Source: Nothophoma quercina
Lineage: Eukaryota; Ascomycota; Dothideomycetes; Pleosporales; Didymellaceae
DNA: 64,000 bases
Direction: 5' to 3'
Assembly (NCBI GenBank): GCA_021642125.1
Contig: JAKIXB010000038.1
Coordinates: 124,001-188,000, forward strand
How positions within the stretch are numbered: position 1 is the stretch's first letter; the number at the start of each line of letters is the position of its first letter. The position numbers and the translations under genes are program-made. Shown one piece after another: positions 54,749 to 64,000 of the stretch. Below the pieces are notes generated by a model that saw only the letters and a program-made list of their open reading frames with translations, searched no databases and was not told the origin of the DNA.

Positions 54749-55479
54749 ATGAAGATCAACCCTGCGCCCCTCCATCTTGCGCAAACTGTCCTTACAGCCC
54801 TGGTCATTGTATTTAGTATTGCCATTCTCGGCACAAGCGCACACACCCTCGATGTCTTCAACAAGCAGCAAATCTCCAACCCATGGTGGCTGCCTATGTG
54901 GCCGCAACACTTCGACGTGCACGGCACAAAAGCACTGATCGCATCCTCGGTCATCGCACTGGTTTTTTCTTCCGCATTTTTGATCGCAACGGTCCTGCCT
55001 AGCGTACGTACACACATGTCTCGTTAGCAACAATGAGTGAAGGACAGAGCTAATGAGAGCAGTTGCAACTCAAGCAAAAGCACACCCTCCGCGCCGCCCT
55101 CTCGCTGGCTACTATCCTACCAAGTCTCCTCCTGACCCTCATCTCCACAGTCTGGAGTCACATCCTCAACCGACAAACACCCGATATCGACACCATCCAA
55201 ACGTGGGCTTGCAAGTACCAGCACAGCTCGCCCCTGCGTCAGGACCTCAGTCTGCCCTCAAACATGGGTAACTCGAACTTTGGCTCCATCTGCCGGGAGA
55301 GCAGATTCGCGCTCTACGGAACGCTGATCACCTTCTTGTTCCTGGGGTTCAGCATGGTGTTGAGCTTCCTATGCTGGGGCGCGGACAAGTACGCGGCCAG
55401 GCAGGCGAGGAAGAATGGAGGTGTGGAGGAGGGGAGTGTAAGTGAGCTGAACTATGTGCCCAAGGCGTATGCGCCTTAA
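54749..55479 (+). CDS. Four-transmembrane MARVEL-like membrane protein
   Basis: Two exons (intron 55004-55062) give 223 aa with four predicted helices: TM1 in LAQTVLTALVIVFSIAILGT, TM2 in LIASSVIALVFSSAFLIATV, TM3 in LSLATILPSLLLTLISTVW and TM4 in YGTLITFLFLGFSMVLSFLC. The loop between TM3 and TM4 has two Cys (TWACKYQ, GSICRES) that could pair. The C-terminal tail is short and charged. The arrangement is typical of the MARVEL-like proteins frequent in filamentous fungi. No enzymatic motif. The start is the only ATG (54749) that precedes TM1 in frame. Confidence 0.72.
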
Positions 55480-56043
55480 ACGCATATTGGGAACCTCATT
55501 CACTATTTGGATTGATTGAAGAGCTCCTTGCCGCTACACAACGGCGAAGATAAGATTGCATGATTCGAACTGGTTCTTTCAGGAAAGGTGTTCTGGCGCA
55601 AAGATACCTGTACGCAGGGTCTGCATGGGATAAGGTCTTAGTGTTTAAATTACACCGTGGAATGGAACACTCGCGTTGAGCTTTCCCCCTTTATGTCGTA
55701 GAAATGCGTGCCTAACCAAACCCTTAAGTGCGGTGGGCAAATAGGCGATGACTCGCTAAACCCTTTTGAATGCTCAAGACCGCCTTGCTCATGTCAGTTC
55801 TGTATGATACTTGAGATTTAGAGACGAAGAACAGAGAATAGATATAGCTCGTATTGTCAAGTGTGAGAGCATTGTTATCAGAAGGTATCATGCTGAATTA
55901 AGGCTCGTTATATACAAAAACCCAGTCAGAGACTTGAGCCGGGTCTATTACCGCCGTCTTGGACAAACCTAACCAGATGCAACAACTCCAAACATTCTTA
56001 ACCTGATCTTCTCCAGCAGAGCACTCATCATTATATGAGACAT
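55480..56043. other. Convergent 3' region
   Basis: A 564-bp interval between two convergent genes. No other feature recognised. Confidence 0.45.
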
Positions 56044-56664
56044 TTACTTGAGCTGACCACGGACAGCACCAGGGACAAAGAACTCAGTGTGAGTGTCAGT
56101 GAAGAAGTTGGCGGGTTTAGCAACGATCTGGCGGACGTGGAAGCCCTCGCCAGTGTCGACACCGTTAGCAAGGATGCCAGTCTTGAAGGGCCCAGTCAAG
56201 CAGCCGGTGGAGATGCGGCGCTCATCGGGACCAGCGGGGTTGGGGAAGGCGATTCGAGGAGGTCCTGAGCGGCCGTTGGGTGCCTCGTGGATGTGTGTGC
56301 TGGTCAGGGCGGCGGACTGGTACTTGCCAGTAACACCAGAAAGGGTGATGTTATAGCAGATAGTGTTGTCGGCGATGTTGATGCCGTACTTGAAGAGACC
56401 CTTGGCGCCGGGCTGGCCGGGTGCGGGAATCTGGGTGGTGTTGATGACCTGGTCGGGGGTGGCCTTGACGATGTACTCGGCGTCGAAGTAGAAGAGCTTT
56501 TCGTTCTTCTTCCAGTCGTCATTCTTCTGGTTCCACTTGTTGTCGAGGTCCTTCTTGCAGTCGCTAATGTAGCCCTTGCGGTCATCGCCCTTGTTGGGCT
56601 CAGCAGTGGGAGCGGCAACGGCGAGAGCCGCGGTCAAGAGCATAAGAGGTGCTGTGAAGTGCAT
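56044..56664 (-). CDS. Secreted CHRD-domain protein
   Basis: Single-exon, 206 aa. A signal peptide (MHFTAPLMLLTAALAVAAP) is followed by a mature region with a CHRD fold. IPAPGQPGAKGLFKYGIN, CYNITLSGVTGKY and THIHEAPNGRSGPPRIAFPN form the first part. HVRQIVAKPANFFTDTHTEF then GAVRGQL give the usual HIH...HT...GAxRGQL pattern, whose His and Thr may form a metal-like site. Potential N-glycosylation at NTT and NIT. CHRD proteins of fungi are mostly of unknown function. Its promoter has a well-placed TATAAAGG (56765-56772). The start is the ATG at 56664; the in-frame upstream extension has no ATG. Confidence 0.85.
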   Translation of the reverse strand: MHFTAPLMLLTAALAVAAPTAEPNKGDDRKGYISDCKKDLDNKWNQKNDDWKKNEKLFYFDAEYIVKATPDQVINTTQIPAPGQPGAKGLFKYGINIADNTICYNITLSGVTGKYQSAALTSTHIHEAPNGRSGPPRIAFPNPAGPDERRISTGCLTGPFKTGILANGVDTGEGFHVRQIVAKPANFFTDTHTEFFVPGAVRGQLK

Positions 56665-58569
56665 CTTGGATATGTGTTGATGTGTAGTGAGAGTGTGGTA
56701 GTAATTGTAGGAAGTGATGATTGAGGTGGCTGATGATGGGATCTCTTGGAGGTACTGCCGCCTTCCTTTATACAATCGCGGGTCCCCTCTGCGGTCTCCA
56801 TAAGATTTCGACTTGCTCAAGCAGTAAGAAGGCCATTACGTCGGTGCATCACGGGAGAGCTTGGGCGAGGATCGTAGGGTCTTGGTGTTGGTTGTTAGTG
56901 CCTTAGTGAGGTTTGAATGGCTTTCAAGCCAAGGCGTTTGCTATGATTTGTATTGAGGCTCACAGTAGTGATGTGTAGTGAGTACTACAGCACGGCGATT
57001 GCCAGGAGTAGGTGTCCAATGACTGTGAGGCTGGTCTTGGGAGACCGTCCCGCTGTCGAGCTGCCCAGACAGCCGATCTCCATACCCACCTGTGTAGCCA
57101 ACGGAAAGGTTCCAGGGACCAACTCTCGGTCTTCTGGCGAATGACAGTGATGGAAGAGAAGCCAAAAATACAATAGCTTGGCATTAGGTATAGTGAACCA
57201 TACCTTCAAGGTATGTAGTCTGCTGAGCTTGTGTTCTCCTAAGCCGTGATCGCCTCCCAAGATATCGCCTAGATGACTTGGTACGGATAGTCAGGTTCCC
57301 GTAGTGTCTGTCCTCCAGAAGCGTAAGGCCCTGGCTTACGTCGAGTCCTAAACAAGACAAGCGTAAGAACTACTCTGGGAGCACATTACCGCATTCGGCC
57401 CTGATGTGAATGTCGAAGTGGCTGTGTAGGCGGAAGTGAGGTGGAAAGCCAGTAGCCATGCTCTGATCTCTCTTGGCAGGCCAGCGTGCGGAGAGCGACA
57501 TTGCGCTGGGCTGCTGTCACGACAGACGTCGAAGCCACAGGCGCGGGGAAGACTTGGCGAGGCCTAGCCTTCAACCCACACCACGGTTGGAAAACCCGAG
57601 TCACTGCAGGCGGTGCAGACATCGTGGAGGCAAAGTGACGGTCTTGAGGAACGCTGGTGAGGGCCAAGACTACCAAGCAGAGAATACTTTGGTACCTAGG
57701 GATTACTCACTGTCGACCTTTCAACAACAGCCAAGACAGTGGAGAACGATGTCACCACAGGGCGAAGACTCTTTTCGGACGGGCTCTCCTCCGCAACACA
57801 CTACGGCGGTCGGAAGCATGGCGAAAACTTTGAGGAGATGAATCCGGCCGTGAAGTGCAGTCTCACAATCTCCGCCCGAAATGCGGAGTGAACTTTCTTT
57901 TGCGGTGATTCCTGGAGAACGCGCTTACCAGAATGATTGCCTGTCAATCTACTAGACAATCCCACAGCTGCACATGTTGCCTGCTTGTGATCCGTCGAGT
58001 GGGAATACCTCTTATGTTAATATTCAATTGTGCAGCCGTTCGTCATCAAGTCCTTCTAGAAAGTACATTGGCGGCGCACCTGTGATGTGAACTTTTACCT
58101 CTGCCCAGCTTAAGGCTGCGATCGCAATACCGACTTCGTAAGCCACGTGTTGCACCTTGAGGGGCTATGCTCCCAACTTGGTTGCGGTTTGCTCGCACAC
58201 GATCCTGTTATTCGATCTCCCGGCATGTTGGCTGCTGTGATTGTTAGCTCGCAAGCCAGAGCAGGTTTCGAATTGCTATTCGTCTTGGGGCGTATGCTAC
58301 TGTAGTTTGCATTGATCAGATGCCGTGTGCTCCATAGCGGGTATGATCTCCCAACGTTCTTTACACAACGTTAATAACAAGATTGGGAAGTGTGGCTTCT
58401 TCCTGAAGTTAGTCCCGAAGCGGATACTTTTGGAAGGTTGATCGTCAATTGGATTGGGTTGTGGACTGCTGTCGGTGAACTTCCTTTCTGATTTAAGCCC
58501 TTCATTATTTTCATATGCTGATAATAAGCTACATCACCAGAAGGAGCCTACATGGAGATGAAGCACGCC
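56665..58569. other. 1.9-kb intergenic region
   Basis: Contains the CHRD promoter. Short open frames on both strands show nothing recognisable. No RNA or mobile element detected. Confidence 0.45.
56765..56772 (-). promoter_or_regulatory. TATA box of the CHRD gene
   Basis: TATAAAGG on the minus strand, 101 nt upstream of the ATG. An AGGGG stress-response-like element lies about 15 nt further upstream. Strength is inferred from sequence only. Confidence 0.5.
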
Positions 58570-60613
58570 TTACAACACCTCCAGATCGGCATGGCTCACA
58601 AACCATGTACCGTTATTTGTGTCGAGCGTGATATTGTTCTGCACGACCTTGCCGAATTTCAGACTTCCACTCTCGACTACGCCACCGCCCACAGGTCGCT
58701 GAAGCTTGTTTGCTCCAGCGAGGACAGTGAAGTTGGCGACGGGGATCTCCCATCCGTTCCTGCTCACGACGGTCGGCAATCCAAAGAAGTTGGCATCGAC
58801 CTTGTCGTGAGTGAAGTGCAGTTCGAAGTAACCACGGTAGTACAGATCCTGCCATTGCAGCTCGTCGTTCGCATTCTGCAGCCAGGTCGAGTAGTTGTTA
58901 GCGGTGGCCAGACTGATGTTCGCGCCATATGGGCACGGTGAGGTGACAGCACTGCCAGCAAATTCGACACCAATGGCGCCCTCACCCGTGCTCTTATTGT
59001 AAGGCCTCTCACCATACCAAACAAGATCGCTGACCCACGATGCGTGGCTGTCACCGGCCAGGAAGATGTTGTTGTTGATGTTGTTGCTGTACAGATGATT
59101 CAACGTGCGGTTTTTGTTCGCTTGGTATCCATCCCAGGCATCGTAGTTCAGAGGATTGTCGTTGCCGTAGGCCGCCGACTGGTTCACGCGAGAGAACACA
59201 ATCTGTGAACCTATCACTCGCCAGGTGGCACCGCGCTTAGCTGATTCTGAGAGACTTCGGTAGAACCAATTCTCCTGACGGGAGCCCATGAGCGATCGAC
59301 CTGCATCGTTCGAGATCTCATGGATGTAGTCGGTGTTCCAGTACAGATCTGTAATTGAGCGATCATATTGGCGAGTGTCCAACATGGTGAGGTCGACCAG
59401 TTTACCGATGGAGAATGAGCGCCAGATGCGGAGATTGTCGTCCATGTCAACTTGCCTGATAGGCATCCACTCGAAGTAGGCACGGACGGCGTTCATCTTG
59501 CGCTGATCTACAGCAACGCCACCCTCTTTGACAAAAGAGTCCTCCGTGTTGTTCAATTCGGCCTACGTGCAATCAGTGAATGTCCGTGGCACCCGAACTT
59601 TTGATCGAGGCTACTCACCATGCCATCACGATAAGTGTTGTCCGCCACCTCATGGTCGTCCCACACTGGAATCCATGGGAACTGCTGGTGGCTCTCGACA
59701 AGATCCAAATCAGTGCGGTACGTAGCTAGACGCTTACGGTAGTCGTATAGAGTGAAGATCTCGCGATCAGGCAGGGGGATACGTCCAAGGCTATTGCCCC
59801 AGCCATAGTAGCCATTCTCGTATTCATAGATGTAGTCTCCCAGGTGCACAACGTAGTCAACAGAGTCCTGTGGTAGCTTGTCAGTGCAAAGACCATCTGA
59901 AGATTCTCAGCAAGACCAACCTTTCGCGCAACGTTGCCGTACGCGTTGAAGAAGCCGAAGGGATAATTAGCGCAGCTGTAGACTGCGATACCAACTTTGG
60001 TGATATCATCGTCTGCGTTCGGTGTTGTCTTTGTTCGGCCAAGAGAACTTTTATTGTTGGAATTACAGACGTTGAATTGGTAGTAGTACTGGGTGTATGG
60101 CTTCAAGTTCTTTGCTTCGACCTACGCTATTGTTAACCTTCTGAGTGGAAGAAAAGCCTCCAGAACATAACATACCTTGACCGTGAAATCAACGTCTGAG
60201 CTGGTATAGACCTTGCCAGAGTCCACCGTGCTGGTGAGGTTCTTGTCTAATGCGACCTTGTACTCTACGCAGACAGGCGCCTTCGACACTTGGACATACT
60301 TTTCGTTGTCATGGTCATACAGGGGAGCATATCCAGTGACCGTCAAGTTCGACTGCGAGTTATCGCTCTGCGGTGCGACACGAGTCCACAGGATGACGCT
60401 GTTAGGGTAAGGATCACCGGAAGCAACTCCATGAGTGAAGTTTAGAGTCGCTGTGTCGTAACTGGATTGAGGATCGTTCCTTTTGACGACCTTGTGTATC
60501 GAGATGCCGAGAGCAGGATGGTGCTCAGATGGTGAACGATAGTTCAGGTTACCCGACCAGCTGGCGCTGGCAATTGACGCCAACGGTAGCAATGACAGGA
60601 GCTGAAGCTTCAT
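58570..60613 (-). CDS. phoD: Secreted PhoD-type alkaline phosphatase/phosphodiesterase
   Basis: Metallophosphatase of the PhoD family. Four exons (introns 59563-59618, 59868-59920, 60122-60175) encode 626 aa. A signal peptide (MKLQLLSLLPLASIASA) precedes the N-terminal Ig-like domain (FTHGVASGDPYPNSVILWTR, YYYQFNV). Metal-site motifs follow: VGIAVYSCANYPFGF, VVHLGDYIYEYE, PVWDDHEVADN and IFLAGDSHASW; Asp, Asn and His here bind Fe/Ca in bacterial PhoD. Several N-glycosylation sequons (NLT, NYS, NKS) support secretion. The role is probably phosphate scavenging from phosphodiesters and monoesters outside the cell. Confidence 0.93.
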
Positions 60614-61744
60614 CCTGACGGTTGGCTTCTAGTGAATTGAAGTGTGGTCGACCCAGCCTAGTAGAGGATACCGGCACACTGGACTTTTGTAAACCTACCG
60701 GGACCATACAACCCTTAAGCTCCCCGAAGCTCCGTGGGCCATTCCCCAGTCTGTTTTCCGAATTGACTGCGTCATTTCTGCAGGAACGGGAGCATTGGGG
60801 AGCCTTCAGGCAAGAAGATGCCAATCAGAGAACTCGGTCGAAGCATGCCGCAACACGTTCGACAGTAAGCCGTGCCGATAGCAGTTGTACCGGGGTGACA
60901 GCTGCGCAAACTGGAGACAACGTTTTTCCACCGGTTCATCAGTGGAGATAGCTCAGTCCTGATTTGCTGCGTGTGAAGACCTCTGGTCGGCTACTGCTCG
61001 AATGCGCATGGTCGCTGCGGGGGTCCACGAAAGCAGCAGAACGTGTGCAGCAAGCCGCAATCTCATTGGTGGGTGGGAATGAAGAGCAATGAGCGTGGTT
61101 CGCAAGCAAAGCTTGATCGAGATTTTGTTCAAGGGAAGAAGGTACAAAATCTGAGCAAACAGTAGCGGACTGAGGCCAACTGAGTCAGAGAGCATCAGCT
61201 CCTGCTCCATTCGGTGCTGTTGAGGGCGCGAAAGAATGAGGTTCGTTATCGATAGGTGATCGCGAAGCTTACGTCATCTTACGTCCTGAGCAGGTGCTCT
61301 CATGGCTCCAGGTCACCTAGCATCGACTGCCTCAAGAATTTACAGGAGCGCATTCGCGCGACGAGCTGCCTCGAAGATGCCTTGTTGCACTGTTTGACTA
61401 GACCAAGCACGTCTAGCGTTGCGACAGAACACGTACACGGCCGTCAGCACGCGTGATAAGTGATAGAACGCCTGAAAAATGAATCACATCAGACGCCACG
61501 ATAAGGCCACAATTTGTAAGGAATCTCGGCATAAGAAGCGCTGGAGACAAAAGGTAATGCGGCAACATCCTTCGGTCGCTGATCGTGAAGTATGAGAGAG
61601 ACGTCCAGACAGTCACTTCCTAAGAATCATGCCCCCTGAACTCGCGCCTACCACATAACACAGCAGCGTATCACCGGAAAACCTAACTTTCAGGACACAT
61701 ATTGTCTTGAGCCTGGAGCTCAACACCTCGAACCCCCGAACACC
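60614..61744. other. Divergent promoter region of PhoD and FAD monooxygenase
   Basis: A 1.1-kb interval between outward-facing genes. No recognised gene or repeat. Confidence 0.45.
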
Positions 61745-63004
61745 ATGTCACATCCCAAGATCGCCATCATAGGCGCAGGTCCTGGTGGGTGTATGCTCGC
61801 CCGTCTTCTACATCAGGCTTCGATTCCATGCACCATCTTCGAAGGCGAAGTCTCGATCAACTATCGCTCACAGGGTGGAACACTCGACCTTCGAAGCGCC
61901 ACTGGACTCGCAGCTGTGAAAGCCGCTGGACTCTGGGACCAATTCCAACAAAATGCACGCTACGATGGCGAAAGCCTCCTGGTCACAGACAAGCACCTGA
62001 CTACATGGGTACGGCGCAGTCCTGGCTCTAAAGACAAACACAACCAGCTGCAAGAAGCGCCGGAGATCGATCGTGCGGTATTGAGAAGAATCTTGATGGA
62101 GAGCGTACCGGCAGAATGCGTGAGGTGGGGCTGCAAGCTTGTCTCTGTGCGAGAGACCACTTCGTCTGGATTAGAGCTTCGACTTTCGAACGGTGAAGTG
62201 ATAGCAGGGTTTGACTTGATTGTTGGAGCAGACGGTGCGTGGAGCAGGACACGTGCCCTACTCTCGCCAGATAAACCACATTACTCAGGCCTCGGAGGCT
62301 GGACCATGCAGATTCCGAACGCTGAAGAGACGGCACCCGAAGCGTATGCGTTCGTCAATCGAGGCAGCGTGTTTGCATACAGCGATGGCAAAAGCTTGTC
62401 CGGCCAACAACTTGGTGATGGAAGCCTCAATGTATCCCACTACGGACCGTATGCGGAAGATTTTACCAAACAATGCGGTTTCGATACGGAGGATATGGGC
62501 GTTGCAAAACAATACATATTGAGGGAGTTGGTGGCTTGGCCGCCTCAGCTCAGGAATCTTGTCGAATCTGCGAGCAAAGGCCTTGTTTGGCGCAACCTCT
62601 ACGAGCTGCCTGTTGGTTGGAAATGGCCGCACAGGAAAGGCGTTACACTCCTGGGGGACGCGGCTCATGTCATGACACCATTCGCTGGCATCGGAGTCAA
62701 CACGGCCTTCTACGATGCCATGGAGCTTGCTAAGCAGATCATTGCATATACCGAGTCATCAGAGGCCGCAAGCCTTGACACTTACATCATACGCTACGAA
62801 ACAGCAATGTTTGAGCATGCACATAAGGGTCAGGCTCTGACTGAAGGTTCGAAGAATGACATGCTTTTTACACCTGGAGCACCGCGGACTACGATTGCAT
62901 CTTGGGTTTCGAGGCATATGAAACAGGACACTCCGATCTGGGCGCACCCAATTCTGAGTGCAATAATACATGCGGGTTACTGGGTATACAAATGGTTCGT
63001 CTAA
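61745..63004 (+). CDS. FAD-dependent monooxygenase, TetX/salicylate-hydroxylase-like
   Basis: Intron-less, 419 aa group A flavoprotein hydroxylase. The N-terminal Rossmann motif KIAIIGAGPGGCMLARLL binds the ADP of FAD. The DG motif is LIVGADGAWSRTRAL. The second FAD (GD) motif is VTLLGDAAHVMTPFAGIGVN, followed by AFYDAMELAKQI. YRSQGGTLDLRSATG and the extended substrate domain resemble the TetX-type subgroup widespread in fungi. No signal peptide or C-terminal anchor is certain, though the tail YWVYKWFV is hydrophobic. The substrate is unknown (aromatic acids or tetracycline-like polyketides are family precedents) and there is no adjacent biosynthetic cluster. Confidence 0.9.
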   Translation: MSHPKIAIIGAGPGGCMLARLLHQASIPCTIFEGEVSINYRSQGGTLDLRSATGLAAVKAAGLWDQFQQNARYDGESLLVTDKHLTTWVRRSPGSKDKHNQLQEAPEIDRAVLRRILMESVPAECVRWGCKLVSVRETTSSGLELRLSNGEVIAGFDLIVGADGAWSRTRALLSPDKPHYSGLGGWTMQIPNAEETAPEAYAFVNRGSVFAYSDGKSLSGQQLGDGSLNVSHYGPYAEDFTKQCGFDTEDMGVAKQYILRELVAWPPQLRNLVESASKGLVWRNLYELPVGWKWPHRKGVTLLGDAAHVMTPFAGIGVNTAFYDAMELAKQIIAYTESSEAASLDTYIIRYETAMFEHAHKGQALTEGSKNDMLFTPGAPRTTIASWVSRHMKQDTPIWAHPILSAIIHAGYWVYKWFV

Positions 63005-63544
63005 TTGGAATGTTGGGTTGTCTGGGGATACTATACAGGGAAGCTCGAGCAGCCGATGCTTCAACAAGGTACTCACTACACTCAAACACTTAAAGACCAC
63101 GAATTTCACAAGAGTCGCTTCTCAGTCTCTCCAATCCCCTAGCCCCTCAGTATCCTCGAACGCTCACTGGCTGGAATCATCCCAGCTCAATAGCCAATGA
63201 TAGGCCACCGGAGAGCGAATCTACGCTAAACTTCACCACCCCATATTCGAGACCGCGGGGCAGGGTCCTCGAACCGCAAGAAAGGAAGGGAGATGATAGG
63301 CCGTAGATCTTGACAAATGCCACGATGCAGAATTGGAATTGACAACAGAAGATCGAAGAATGGAGGCGAGCGAAAACAACCCACCTGCCTGTTTGGCTAT
63401 GGATCTGCCGATTGCTGGAGTATAAGAATGCGTCTGTGAAGCCCGGGAGAGACTTATAAAGTCACCTCTGAAGTTTTTTAACAACCGGAACTCACGAAAT
63501 CAGACACACATCACATCCTACAGCTATCGCAAGTTCATAACATC
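63005..63544. other. Intergenic region before the GFA-type gene
   Basis: A 540-bp interval with no other gene; the last ~100 bp is the likely promoter and leader of the gene at 63545. Confidence 0.45.
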
Positions 63545-64000
63545 ATGTCGAAGAGCACAGGATCCTGCCTCTGCGGCAAGGTTACGTACGAGATTGAGGG
63601 TGGACCGCTGAACAAGGTGAATTTCAATGGTTGCCTGCTACCCAAGATCTCCACTAACGTCTCCCAGGCACTCTGTCACTGTAACCAATGCCAAAAGAAC
63701 AGCGGCTCGATCTACAGTACGAACATCGTAGTCTCTAGTGACTTCTTCAAGTCCACCGGCAAAACAAAATCATATAGCACAAAAGCCGAGTCCGGCCGCG
63801 TCGTCACCTTTGTCTTTTGCCCCGAGTGCGGATCCCCGTTGTGGCGCGAGGGCGATATGGCGCCGGATGCAAAGGTGATCAGAGCGGGCACGCTTGATGA
63901 GAAGAGTGCCAGGGAGGATGCAGTCCCGCTTGCGGAGGTATATACGGAGAATAGGGCGGAGTGGTTGAGGGAGCAGCAGGATGCTAAACAGTTTCCTAAG
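63545..64000 (+). CDS. GFA/CENP-V-fold protein, 3'-partial
   Basis: Glutathione-dependent formaldehyde-activating (GFA) family, cut by the window end. Exon 1 (63545-63616) encodes MSKSTGSCLCGKVTYEIEGG; an intron (63617-63667, branch CTAAC) leads to ALCHCNQCQKNSGSIYSTNI. Seven or eight Cys form the two zinc sites: CLC, CHCxxC, and CPECGSPLW later. Text continues through KVIRAGTLDEK to the last visible codons with no stop. The genuine enzyme activity of most fungal members is unproven, so formaldehyde detoxification is only a family label. Confidence 0.88.
   Translation, partial: MSKSTGSCLCGKVTYEIEGGPLNKVNFNGCLLPKISTNVSQALCHCNQCQKNSGSIYSTNIVVSSDFFKSTGKTKSYSTKAESGRVVTFVFCPECGSPLWREGDMAPDAKVIRAGTLDEKSAREDAVPLAEVYTENRAEWLREQQDAKQFPK

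Noticed and set aside
44081..63004. Secondary-metabolite cluster made of SDR, FAD monooxygenase and PhyH oxygenase
   Set aside because: The three genes lie far apart among housekeeping genes, and no polyketide, peptide or terpene backbone enzyme is present.
1..64000. TGA reassigned as a sense codon, explaining both in-frame TGA cases
   Set aside because: TGA serves as the ordinary stop of the Vps3-like, HET, PhyH, SBDS and SDR genes in this window.

Overview
The window is nuclear DNA of a filamentous ascomycete (Pezizomycotina). Short spliceosomal introns of about 46-60 nt with GTANGT donors and CTGAC/CTAAC branch sites interrupt most genes. A HET-domain gene is present, along with fungal-type golgin CASP/Coy1, Vps3, Mhp1/Bni4-like, oxysterol-binding and carboxypeptidase Y genes. 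The gene styles resemble Dothideomycetes, but that placement is an inference. Exon structures were rebuilt by hand from splice signals, reading frame and family knowledge.

Left part (1-15.8 kb), ordinary housekeeping genes: a GT34-like glycosyltransferase with an in-frame TGA (cut by the window edge), a six-exon MFS transporter, prefoldin subunit 4, a CASP/Coy1 golgin divergent from a CNH-domain Vps3-like CORVET subunit, and a Mhp1/Bni4-like protein with a C-terminal protein-phosphatase-1 docking motif.

Middle (15.8-30.6 kb), more accessory: nearly 5 kb of gene-poor DNA with small repeats, then tRNA-Arg(TCG, with intron) and tRNA-Gly(GCC). A divergent pair follows, an AAA+ ATPase and a HET-domain protein sharing a 0.4-kb promoter. 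Next come a PhyH-type dioxygenase and a disordered zinc-ribbon protein (family member A).

Right-middle (30.6-46.4 kb): carboxypeptidase Y divergent from the ribosome maturation factor SBDS, a hypothetical protein with a conserved-looking C-terminus, 40S ribosomal protein S18, a second zinc-ribbon paralogue (member B) interrupted by one in-frame TGA, a small hypothetical ORF, a short-chain dehydrogenase, and three Ser/Pro-rich or small proteins that each end in one transmembrane helix.

Right end (46.6-64 kb): an Osh1/2-type oxysterol-binding protein (ankyrin-PH-FFAT-ORD), ribosomal protein S22/S15a, an intracellular LysM protein with a Cys-rich N-terminal finger, a four-TM protein, a secreted CHRD protein, a secreted PhoD-type phosphatase, a TetX/salicylate-hydroxylase-like FAD monooxygenase and the start of a GFA/CENP-V-fold gene.

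Best leads: the zinc-ribbon paralogue pair (a family I cannot name) with its in-frame TGA and unusually long open frames after both annotated stops; the HET/AAA+ divergent pair, a plausible allorecognition or immunity module; the second in-frame TGA in the glycosyltransferase; and the Cys-finger/LysM architecture. No transposon, CRISPR-like array or biosynthetic cluster was recognised.
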